Below, in pieces: positions 31,879 to 43,300 of a stretch of 64,000 nucleotides of DNA (position 1 is its first letter; each line of letters starts with the position of its first letter). The notes beneath the pieces are model-generated. The model saw only the letters and a list, made by a program, of their open reading frames with translations, made no database searches and was not told the DNA's origin. The stretch is from Sanderia malayensis (Eukaryota; Cnidaria; Scyphozoa; Semaeostomeae; Pelagiidae), in contig RQOL01000616.1 in NCBI GenBank assembly GCA_013076295.1, positions 992,001 to 1,056,000 of the forward strand, given 5' to 3'. The translations under genes and the position numbers were made by a program.

Positions 31879-34800
31879 ATGGACAAGCGTGATCCTCTGC
31901 TTTCAGATATTTGCAAGAAGATTGATAAGCGGAGACTTCTTGAAAATGAACATCGGGCGAAACGAAAGGCATGGGCTGGCAAGCTTGCTGAGGCAAGTTC
32001 CTCCGAAGAATTTAACGAGACTTCCCTTAAATTTGTAAGCGATTTGAGGCCTCGAAGTAGACAAGAAAATAGGCCTTCAATTTCATCTTCTTCGGCAACC
32101 AAAACCAACAAAAACATAAGTCTTAAATACAAACCACTCGATCATGCTGATGTCGTTTATGTTAGCATGGTAGAGGAAGAGGACCTAGCCTCTGGTTATG
32201 GTAGCCCTGATAAAAGTTCTCCCCTATCCCCATTACTAGAAGATTTTGACATGGATGCCGATGATGACAATAATTTTCCACTCTCCATTTCCAATAACGT
32301 GAAGATGAACTTGGAAAACACCGATAAAGTAAGTTATTTATTAGTCACAGATGTGATAATCTTGGTCTTACAATCGTAATGATGCATAGAATAAGGATAC
32401 ACGCATTTTGTTTTATAAGCAAAACTGCTTTATAAGCAAGGCAGCACTCTGCAAGGCAAAAAGTTAAGCAATTTCAGTACTGGATTGAAGACTGCTAAGC
32501 AATTTGAAAAATTGTATTTTCAGTACTTAGCAGGAAATGTGAACTGACACCATCTTATTAACAGGAATAGCCTGTGCAAGCGTTATCTGCCCTCAATACT
32601 TGTTGACTTTTAATACTTATACCTATATTTACCTTTTTCTAATCTATTTTCAAAGAACACGAACAAAAAGTTAAGCAATTGCTAAGCAATTTTGAGTGCT
32701 CAAATTTGCCTTCCAGCTAAGCAATTTTTAGTACTGAGCCCGAGTTGAAATTGCTTATAAAAGAATGGGTGTATCATCTCTTAGTGTCCTTTGTCATTAC
32801 TTATTATCACTATTATTATTATCACACTTCATTTCATATTTATTATATTTAACTGGAAAAATTTCTTGAAGCATTGTCTTCATTCGTCTAATGCTTGCTT
32901 CTTAGTTTAGGTAATGGTATTAACATATACCATAATGTGTACATAACATTGATTAATTAATGCAAATCTTCTACAGTATAACAACTGTGAAATGTGAAAT
33001 TGTTATTTGCTATATTTTTGGTTTACAATGAAAATTTCACATAAGATAAGATTATTTTTCTTTTTTTATGTCTTGTCTGCTTTATCATATGAGTGCAATA
33101 TAATTGTGTGCAACTGGCCTAAATGTTCGCTAAATTTATTTCTAAAAATAAGAACAAATTATTATCTTGATAATATGCTTGAATTGTTCCCTCTGTGAGT
33201 TTGAAAGAACAAACATGTATTGGTGGTTTGCTAAATTCATGTCAAGCCATAATGGCCATTTAGACCCAACCTCAATTTATTAATTTTAGGGATATTTCAA
33301 ACTAGATCCAGTCATAAATTATGTTTATGAACTTGCACAGAGAGGTGGAATATCACCAGTGAACCAAGATTATACGTGTTTTTGCTTGCTGGACTTTGAT
33401 GAAAAACAAGGAAGCTTGAAGGTATGTGGTTCTGTCATTAAATCTTATTGGTTTTACTGTAGCCATTTTCTTCATTGAAAATGTGACCTTGCTACAAGTA
33501 CTTTGTTTTGCAGTGTTTCTGATTTTTTTGCTATTCTGAACTATTATATAAGACTATTCCATTAGAATATAAAATTTGAATAGAAAATCGTATGAAAATA
33601 TTATCATAAAAGAAATTATTTTCTTAGAATAAAATAAAACCTCTACAAAAATAAAATGTTAGATGCTTGTGTTCACACAGAATTATGGTCAGAGCATTCC
33701 AGTGCTGTCAAACTTGTTGCATGTATGCTTTTTACCACCTGGTACCTGGAATAATAGCACACTGTAATAATAAGAAAAAATTTGAGTAATTGAATTTCTC
33801 AATGCACTGAATAATGTATTTTCATTGGATATTTTTTATTTGTGCACAGGAAAGGTCCTACGTATTTGTTATGCGAAAGTCAATACAATTTGAGGACCAA
33901 TGGAACTGGCTGTACGCTTGCACTTGCACAAGAGGGGATGTAAAGTATCTCGCAACATTATCTCAAAGCATTCCATTGTCACGGTTCGGTATGAAAAAAA
34001 AAATAATTTAGGAAACTTTTCTCGTTTACTGTTAGATAATAAAACATTGAAACATTGAAGCATTTGGTGAAACCAATATTAGCTTAGCTGTGGGTACTAT
34101 ATTAAGCTAGCAACGCGATCCAAGCAAGATAATAGAAGAGTGATCATTGGCATAATTTAATCTGGTGTTATCTTGGTTGATGACTGACCTTATGCCGTGT
34201 ATATTTGCAGACTTTGGGAATGGATACAGAAATGATTGTTTTCACATCAAATCGGCATTGCAATTAATGCTTAAATTCGATGCACGGAATAATATTGACC
34301 CCGAATCACACTTCAAAGAAAAAGGTATGTTTTGCTGCCATTCTCGATATATTTTTCTTCATTTTTCACTTTCAAAGCCCTCCTGAATGTGTTCTGCAAC
34401 CCTTGCTTGTCTGTAGTGTGTTTGTTTCGATTGTTCTTTTCAGTTGAAAAGACAGTTCAATTGTACTTGCTTTGCTTATTGTGTTGCAAAGATAATTTCG
34501 TATAATTTTGTTCATTGTAAGACGCAATCAAGCATGAACAAAGCTCCCATTGATTGTTATCGCAAGCGTAAAATAGTATTTTCTATATTGTCTGGTTTCA
34601 GGGGGAGAATCTCCCGATTGCTGTCCTATTTTCGGTTTGTTTGGGTCAGATAATGTAGTTGCGGTATTTGACCAAGATAGAGATGAATATGGAGCAGTAA
34701 CTGTTGTAAAGAATCGTTTGTCCTGTCTATCCTGTGTAAATTCTACGTGTTGTGCCCATATAGTTATCATGAGATCCTTTGAAGGATCTGTGCGTTTGCC

Positions 34801-37800
34801 TCCTACTGCCGTTAAAATGTTAAAAGAAACTGGAGCTGACGCTGCATTAAATGAAGAATTTGATGTCGATTCATCATTAGATGATATCAATGGCTGCTTA
34901 TCTTGGAGGACAATTCCATTTGAGAACACGCATTTGGCCGAGAAAGAGTTGACTATAATAAACCTATCTCGTTCTGGCAGGGTCATAAACTTAGTCCCTA
35001 CGATTATTAGTGATCAACAGCATTGTGGCTTGTGCAGCAGTCTTTGGTCTCGAGAAAATAGCGTGGAACGTGGTTGGGTATATTGTAAAGACGCAAAAGT
35101 ATTTATGGATGCTGGAATTTGTTTCGCCCAAGGTACAGTAAAAACATTGTATCCGATTGTTGACATTTGTATTCAGTCATTTTAATTCGTTATGTGTCGT
35201 TATTATTTATTACATATATCTTATAATTGTTCCTCTTTGCAGTGTATTATATCAAATGTAGCAACAAGGAATGCGAATACAAGTACCAATACGATGGTTT
35301 GGAAGACGGGCTCTTAAATATGGGACAGTACCTCGTTAGCCATAAGCTATTGAGAAGATTTATGCTCAGCTTTCTACGTGGAAGGTAAGCACCAAAATAA
35401 ATTAGGAAAACAATAGCAAATAGGACAAACAGGCCCGTACCTATACAAAGGGTGTAAGGTGTTACACCCGCCCAAGCAAAAGTTCTGTCGGAAAATCACG
35501 AAAGTTTCTATGCCTCTCAGCAATATTTTAAGTTGGTTGTATTTGGGGAATCCACGAAGAAAATTAGGTGCTGTGGCATAAACGGAAGCTCATTTTGGTC
35601 AATTTATGTTTTCCAAAATGTGCCGACAAATATAACACAAAATAGTTAACTAAACTTTAAAAATTCATGAAAACATCTCTTATAAATGGGTATTATTTGT
35701 GGGAACCACTCCCATTTTGTCGCCATAAATGTAAGCACGGTCCTACACACCCCCATAAAAATTTTCTAGGAACGGCCCCAAGGATAAATTATCAAGATGT
35801 AAGAAATTATGCCAAATCATTCTTTTTCAGGATGCCTATTTACATTTTCCATTCCATTTATGTGCAAGAAAAGCGTGACGATGGTCTTTCTGAATTGGTT
35901 GGAAATTTCGTGTATAATAAGTTTAAAGATTCGTGGTATTCTTATTTGAGACTAACCGACATTGACGTAAATAAGAATTTCGAGTGTAGCAAATGTTTGA
36001 ATTCACCGGCCATTTTGCTCATGGATGCGACGTCCTTGTCGTTTAGAAGAGAATTAACCCATTGGCGCTCATTTCTGCAAACAGTTAAAAAGGACTCTCC
36101 AGAAAACATACCAAGATATAGGTAACTATACACAAATGGCTGAGCTAGTCAATTAGCTAAGCTGTTAAACCGTTGACATTGAACTAAAATTGTTAAACAT
36201 TAAATTTCAGCAAATTCAAGGACAGAATTATGATAAAATCGAAGCCCTGCAGAACTCTTCTTCTGCGTTACTGTAACAGTTCTCGACGCAAGAAGAACAG
36301 GCTCAGCAGAGATGAATACGATGAGCTGCTTGATTTACTACAGATGGAGTCAGTAGATATTGCTACATTGGTGAAAGAGATCAACGATTCTTCTGTAATG
36401 GAGGACCACCAATACACGAAACCCAACAAAAAAACACCGACGCTCTCGGCAGCCTTTACTTGCCCACAAGTTTGGGTTCCTTTTATTGAAGCATTGGGCA
36501 CTTCAACCCCTGTATGTGGAGTGATACACCAAGACGCAGATCTCTTGCATTCTTTAGAAGAGCTTATTGTTTCCGATTCAGTGACAAGTGCACAACTAAA
36601 GACGTTCAAGAACTCAATGCCCATTCTCCACGATGTGATTGTATCACATGCCGATTTTCGATGTCCAAAGTCACTGATTCCTGTGCTGAAGCTCATGGTC
36701 GAAAGGTCAAAAAACCCTTTCAAGAATACACTTTCAGCAAGTGGTTCAGGGTTATTGTTGACTAAAGATAGAGAATCGCGATACTCACACTGGCCAAAGC
36801 TCTCCCAAGTTCGAGAGCGTGGTGTGTACGAAATGGATGTGAAAAGTGCCTCGCGATCTTCTCATAGCTGCAATAAAAAAAGCACCGGACACCCAACGCT
36901 GTTGCCAGGAATATTCACAATGTTTTGTGAACACGGTGAGCATTTACTTAAATGTTTTATGGCTCTTTAAAACACTACAAGCACTATTCTTAACATCAAT
37001 GAGTTGAATTTTTTATAGAAATTTGCTATGGATTTGAAATCATGTTGACCGAAGAATCGCCAGATGTTCCCTTCAGCGTCATTTTCACACGATTTGAAAA
37101 AGGTTAGTATTGGTTGACTTGTGTAAAATTATTCTAATTGGTTCAAACTCTTCGTAATATTATCAAACCCAGGGATTAGCACACCTGCCTGAAAGTGAAG
37201 GGGAGGGGAGATAAACGAGGGAAGGGGAATTTCTAAAACCACGCCCTCAGAGCGTCAGAAAACGCCATTTTTGCTCGATTATGGCTTTTCCGTGCACATT
37301 CATGTACTGTTGAGTTCAGAAACAAGACAGGAAACCATCAAAGAAACTGGGCCACTATGTCGCGGTGTTATACAGTGATGTAAACATATTAGTGAAAAGC
37401 AAGTTCACCAAGTTAATGACCATGTTTACGTAAAGATAAAGTTAGCTACCACGTATGACACTTGTGCTTGCGAATTGTTTCTTTAATGCCTTTGGACTAT
37501 TTGAATAAGAGAAATTAAAAACTTTACATGCAACATCTAAAAAAATGATTAAGCCCGTTTTTGAAAAAAGTGAGAAGAAATGAATGTCCTTTAGCTCCTC
37601 TAACCTAATGGCTGCGGGGTCCTGGATCAAATCTGATATTGTCTTTTCGTTCCAGCCCCTGAAATCATTGTCTATGATAATGCATGTAGTTTGCATGAGT
37701 ACTGCTTGAACAGACAACCAAGTTTTTTCAAAGACACCAAATTTCTAATCGATCGACTACATTGGAAAAATCATACAGGTAAGCAGTCATCATATTAATC

Positions 37801-38100
37801 ATTCAATTTGTCTGAAATGGGTTCTACGTATGCACATGACATTCCAATTTTTCCAGCAAGCCCAACTACTCCATGAATCGCTACCTTCTTCCTTCAGGAT
37901 GCTCCGAAGGATACAATCTGGACAGATATCTCTCGCTACGGCATATCAATAGCCAAATAAATGAGCAAATGAATTCCTGCCTCAAACGAATAAAGCCAAC
38001 TCTCTCCTATATGACGCACGAAAATTTCATGCAGCATTGTTCATTGTTTTTATGGTACCGAAATTTGCTAACCAAGGAGAGACGCCAAAAAGCAAAGTAA
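31879..38100 (+). CDS. KDZ transposase (HMGXB3-like)
   Basis: Transposase of the Kyakuja-Dileera-Zisupton superfamily; vertebrate HMGXB3 belongs to the same wider family. Eleven exons give 977 residues: 31879-32328, 33290-33421, 33850-33988, 34211-34324, 34602-35132, 35243-35384, 35831-36121, 36211-36935, 37019-37102, 37656-37778, 37898-38100. The N-terminal part is charged and serine-rich. Exons 5-6 carry a SWIM-like cluster (CLSCVNSTCCAH) and a cysteine cluster (CGLCSSLW ... KCSNKECEYKY). The catalytic half has the three expected acidic sites: LLMDATSLSF, IVYDNACSLHEY and NSQINEQMNS, with LHWKNHTGCSEGYN between the last two. An upstream in-frame ATG at 31792 would add 29 residues; I preferred MDKRDPLL. 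All phases match and no stop interrupts the model, so it could be active. Confidence 0.9.
32400..32771. mobile_element. MITE, TA-flanked, TIR CACGCATTTTG...TTATAAGCAA, in transposase intron 1
   Basis: A 372-bp element with TA on each side, ends CAC(G/C)CATT..TTTTATAAGCAA inverted, and many AAGCAATTT words. A truncated copy in opposite orientation is at 61741-61979. Confidence 0.83.
35430..35779. mobile_element. MITE-like element, TIR CAGGCCCGTACCTA, in transposase intron 6
   Basis: The left end CAGGCCCGTACCTA and the right end TAGGAACGGCCCC are imperfect inverted copies. Internal TACACCC/GGGTGTA words occur near both ends. It resembles the element at 12351-12551. It lies between transposase exons 6 and 7. 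Confidence 0.65.
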
Positions 38101-38160
38101 CCATTCACGTGAGTAAATTATGCAATTTCTAAAACTTAGTTACATGTTTCTATGCTTCAT

Positions 38161-40266
38161 GAGACCAGTTTCGTATTATGCTGAAAGCATAGTTGAACTC
38201 CTGTGGAAAGACACCATATTTTGGTTCCTTCCACAGGATCGGGATTTCTACTGAAGTTGTGTATTTGTGTGAAACAAACTGTTCTGAATACGAATTTTTG
38301 ATGTTTCCATCTAATGTTGTGTTGATGAGACCAGTTTCGTATTATGCTGAAAGCATAGTTGAGCTCCTGTGGAAAGACACCATATTTTGGTTCCTTCCAC
38401 AGGATCGGGATTTCTACTGAAGTTGTGTATTTGTGTGAAACAAACTGTTCTGAATACGAATTTTTGATGTTTCCATCTAATGTTGTGTTGATGAGACCAG
38501 TTTCGTATTATGCTGAAAGCATAGTTGAACTCCTGTGGAAAGACACCATATTTTGGTTCCTTCCACAGGATCGGGATTTCTACTGAAGTTGTGTATTTGT
38601 GTGAAACAAACTGTTCTGAATACGAATTTTTGATGTTTCCATCTAATGTTGTGTTGATGAGACCAGTTTCGTATTATGCTGAAAGCATAGTTGAACTCCT
38701 GTGGAAAGACACCATATTTTGGTTCCTTCCACAGGATCGGGATTTCTACTGAAGTTGTGTATTTGTGTGAAACAAACTGTTCTGAATACGAATTTTTGAT
38801 GTTTCCATCTAATGTTGTGTTGATGAGACCAGTTTCGTATTATGCTGAAAGCATAGTTGAACTCCTGTGGAAAGACACCATATTTTGGTTCCTTCCACAG
38901 GATCGGGATTTCTACTGAAGTTGTGTATTTGTGTGAAACAAACTGTTCTGAATACGAATTTTTGATGTTTCCATCTAATGTTGTGTTGATGAGACCAGTT
39001 TCGTATTATGCTGAAAGCATAGTTGACTCCTGTGGAAAGACACCATATTTTGGTTCCTTCCACAGGATCGGGATTTCTACTGAAGTTGTGTATTTGTGTG
39101 AAAGAAACTGTTCTGAATACGAATTTTTGATGTTTCCATCTAATGTTGTGTTGATGAGACCAGTTTCGTATTATGCTGAAAGCATAGTTGAACTCCTGTG
39201 GAAAGACACCATATTTTGGTTCCTTCCACAGGATCGGGATTTCTACTGAAGTTGTGTATTTGTGTGAAACAAACTGTTCTGAATACGAATTTTTGATGTT
39301 TCCATCTAATGTTGTGTTGATGAGACCAGTTTCGTATTATGCTGAAAGCATAGTTGAACTCCTGTGGAAAGACACCATATTTTGGTTCCTTCCACAGGAT
39401 CGGGATTTCTACTGAAGTTGTGTATTTGTGTGAAACAAACTGTTCTGAATACGAATTTTTGATGTTTCCATCTAATGTTGTGTTGATGAGACCAGTTTCG
39501 TATTATGCTGAAAGCATAGTTGACTCCTGTGGAAAGACACCATATTTTGGTTCCTTCCACAGGATCGGGATTTCTACTGAAGTTGTGTATTTGTGTGAAA
39601 CAAACTGTTCTGAATACGAATTTTTGATGTTTCCATCTAATGTTGTGTTGATGAGACCAGTTTCGTATTATGCTGAAAGCATAGTTGAACTCCTGTGGAA
39701 AGACACCATATTTTGGTTCCTTCCACAGGATCGGGATTTCTACTGAAGTTGTGTATTTGTGTGAAAAAACTGTTCTGAATACGAATTTTTGATGTTTCCA
39801 TCTAATGTTGTGTTGATGAGACCAGTTTCGTATTATGCTGAAAGCATAGTTGAACTCCTGTGGAAAGACACCATATTTTGGTTCCTTCCACAGGATCGGG
39901 ATTTCTACTGAAGTTGTGTATTTGTGTGAAAGAAACTGTTCTGAATACGAATTTTTGATGTTTCCATCTAATGTTGTGTTGATGAGACCAGTTTCGTATT
40001 ATGCTGAAAGCATAGTTGAACTCCTGTGGAAAGACACCATATTTTGGTTCCTTCCACAGGATCGGGATTTCTACTGAAGTTGTGTATTTGTGTGAAACAA
40101 ACTGTTCTGAATACGAATTTTTGATGTTTCCATCTAATGTTGTGTTGATGAGACCAGTTTCGTATTATGCTGAAAGCATAGTTGAACTCCTGTGGAAAGA
40201 CACCATATTTTGGTTCCTTCCACAGGATCGGGATTTCTACTGAAGTTGTGTATTTGTGTGAAAGAA
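38161..40266. repeat. 166-bp tandem array, 13 copies, inside the KDZ transposon
   Basis: Twelve full units and one partial unit of 165-166 bp are almost identical; variation is limited to single-base deletions and a few substitutions. Each unit has a hairpin with 9-bp arms CCTGTGGAA / TTCCACAGG around 20 bases. On the minus strand it reads CCAAAATATGGT, five bases, TCCACAG, the same composite motif as at the transposon ends. The unit length is not a multiple of three, so the 75-residue open frames repeated in every unit are not a protein repeat. It sits between the converging 3' ends of the two transposon genes. Confidence 0.97.
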
Positions 40267-40399
40267 AGTGTCCCGAATGAGTAGTGAAAAATGTACTTAC
40301 CAATTTTACTTTCTCAAATCGTAGATGTGTCTGAGTATCGATGTTCGGATGTTTCGTCCTACTTCATGGCTGTTTGTCTCTTCTATGTGTATTGTACTG

Positions 40400-43300
40400 T
40401 CAATGATTTGGAACTCCTGTACAATCGTTTAATAATTTAGTAAATTTGTCTACTGCAATAATAAATACCTGAAATATAATTATGATGATTGCTTACCATT
40501 TTCATTACACATGAAATGTAATAGAGCATAAATGTTCCACAGTCCATGGAAGCAACTTGCTTTGGTATCTACAAATTTTATGTCAAACGCTTGAATACCC
40601 TTACTAACGGTGCTAACCTACTCTGGTTTAGCAACGAAATTTCCAATAAACCAAGAGCATAAAAATCATCAGCACAGCGATAATTATAAAAGTAGAATAC
40701 CTTATTGGAAATAAAGTTGAACTTTGTCACTGGCTTCGCTTGTTTTCTTTGCTCGGCATTGATAAAGGGAATTAACATTTTCAATTGGCTTTCGCAACTC
40801 GTTTCTCCCATTGAATCTAATACTGACATCCTAAGAATACCATGAAATAAAAATTATTTGTACACGAATAAAGTCAAATACAGCAGTGTCCAGTTGAAGA
40901 AATGTTCCCAACATACATATGTCATTGTTAACGTTTTGACAACACCCTTTTCAGATTCACCTTTATGACAAATAATAATTTTATGGACTTTCTTGTTCTT
41001 TTTTTTATATTATCCAAGTCACATATAAAAACACTATAATAGTAGGCCATGGAATACTGTGGAATATAGGGTACACTAATTGTGTACCAAGATACGTACC
41101 AGTGTTCTGACAGTGAAAAGATGATTATTACCCAATGCCAAGAGTCACTATAAGCAAGTATAGGTAAAATGTAGTTATTCATTTAGAGAATCAAGTCACC
41201 AATATCACATCATGAGTTTTGTGATATTACAAAATCAGATCGAAATAATACAATACTTGTAACTTCCTTAATTACCTCAAGACACAAGGAAAGATAACAA
41301 TATCGTGACTCAAAATGTTATCTCTTGGAAAGATGGGTTTCCAACAAGAGTCACTTGCAAAAATTTGGCAAACATCTTCAGTGTTTGCAACGAATACATT
41401 TGATTTTGGAACAATGATGTTTTGCAGTACTCTAAAAAATATTGTTTGCGAGTTACATTTCATAAAGCAAGCAAAGATAATAATCTTATCGAAGATACAC
41501 GACATACGCTGATCTTCTCACCTAATATAGAAGTTTACCAGCGAAGAGGAGAATCCAAATGAATGCAAGCAAAATATATCAAACAGTGAAATTATCACCA
41601 CAGATTCGCATGATTTTGGTTTCGATACTGCCTCGGGCCATTCCAAGATGCTGTGAATAAAAATAGTGTGAGCAAACTGGACATTTGGTTGGTAGTCAGA
41701 ACAAGAATGATTTTTTGCCTAAAATGAGAATACAGTCTACTCTCGATAAGTGGAACCCCGGACAAGTGTAACTTTCGTTTAGTGGAGCCAATTTCTCCGG
41801 CCCCTTGGATTTGCATTAACAAACCTATAATTTGGATAAGTGGAACATTCAATAAGTGGAACCATTTTTTCGGTCCCGTGCAGGTTCCACTTATCGAGAG
41901 TAGACTGTAATAACTTTATTGCTAGGAGTTACAAGTGAAACAGCAAAGAACTGACACATACCTTGCAGCATCATCGAAATGATGAGCCAAAAGATTCATG
42001 TTACCCCTTTGAAGCTCGTTGCAAATTTCCTTCTCTAGGCAGCAAACAAATTCTTTTTTGTGCACCGCTATGCCACTACATACAGCATGATAATGGAGAT
42101 AGCACTTTCTACATTGCACCCATTCTTCCTTCTCACCACTCACTGCAATGCAACCAAGCAGCTTCCTCCCAGCACAGAACTTGGTAGCAATTTTTTGTTC
42201 CTGAAGATTTTCAGGAAAATTCCTTGGAGCTGCAAAAAATTATTCGCAAATCGCAAAGATATAACTTATGAATGGTGTTCTGAATGAAGAAGATGGTCAA
42301 TATTTAACTTGCAAAAGTACTTACAGATTTTCCAGACAAGTGGAACATAATGATTTGGTTCTTTCAAATCTTTAGAAGCTCCAACAAACATTACATTTAA
42401 TGGCCTCTCAACGAGTTGTTGAAGGCAAATACATGGTGACATTAGACCATGGTAAAAGTCACTATACGAACAGTGAAGATTGACATTACGATGAAGACTT
42501 GTTCCAAGAAGCCGTACCTGTAGCAATCCTGCAAAAATGTTTGTGTTAGCGGTAATACCTACACCTCGCTGAGACGCGAACACTTTTGAAAATCCCCGAA
42601 GGTGTCTGTTTTAGAGATAGTTGACTATATTGTGTTACAACATAATTATGTTAAAGCACAATTACCTGCAAACGATCTTTGGAATGTAAGTTCCATGATT
42701 TCGCTGCGTATGGCAAATCTTAATATCGATGTTGCTGTAGTGGCTGAAGAGCTAGAAGGACGACGTGCATAGGTTTCGGCTGTCGAAAACACATACAGCA
42801 TTTGCAGTGCACTGTCTCTAGTTATGTACAAATCTCTATACTGGGAACAAATAAATCCTGATCAGTAATTTTAAGGAAACACAAGCCACCCCTCTATTTG
42901 TTTTAACACTAAAGTAAATTGTTTTTTGGCGACTAACCACACAACATACTGAATAGATTAGTTACCTCATTTACAAAATGTTCAGCATGATCAATGCCAT
43001 CCACAGCAGCAACAAGACGTAGAATTGGAGCAACAGCTTCCGTGCCAAAAAGAAGTTTTCCGATCGAATTAAACAAGCAGTCACCGTTACCAGTGGCTGT
43101 AAGAACTTGCATGCCATCTGGAACAATATCCAAGTTGTTATATCTGACATAAATATAAACAATTATGAAAAATTCCTACAGCCTTAATACTAAAGTGTTG
43201 CATAAATACACAACAAAAGACACAAGCAAAGCGGCATAAACTTACAATTCATCAATAACAGATACTGATGATGGCATTGTGCGCATTGTAAATTCGTCTT

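Noticed and set aside
38193..40243. A run of repeated 75-130-residue open frames on both strands
   Set aside because: The unit is 165-166 bp, not a multiple of three, and every frame simply restarts in each copy. They are products of the tandem array, not genes.
40533..40550. A further TTCCACAG...CCATGG site resembling the transposon motif
   Set aside because: It lies in the coding exon of the Ulp1-like domain, where the Met-Asp-Cys-Gly-Thr codons produce the match by chance.
40961..41033. A possible extra exon between the His and Asp segments of the Ulp1-like domain
   Set aside because: Its phase would put the next exon into a frame with a stop. Joining 41100 directly to 40830 gives the expected His-Asp spacing.
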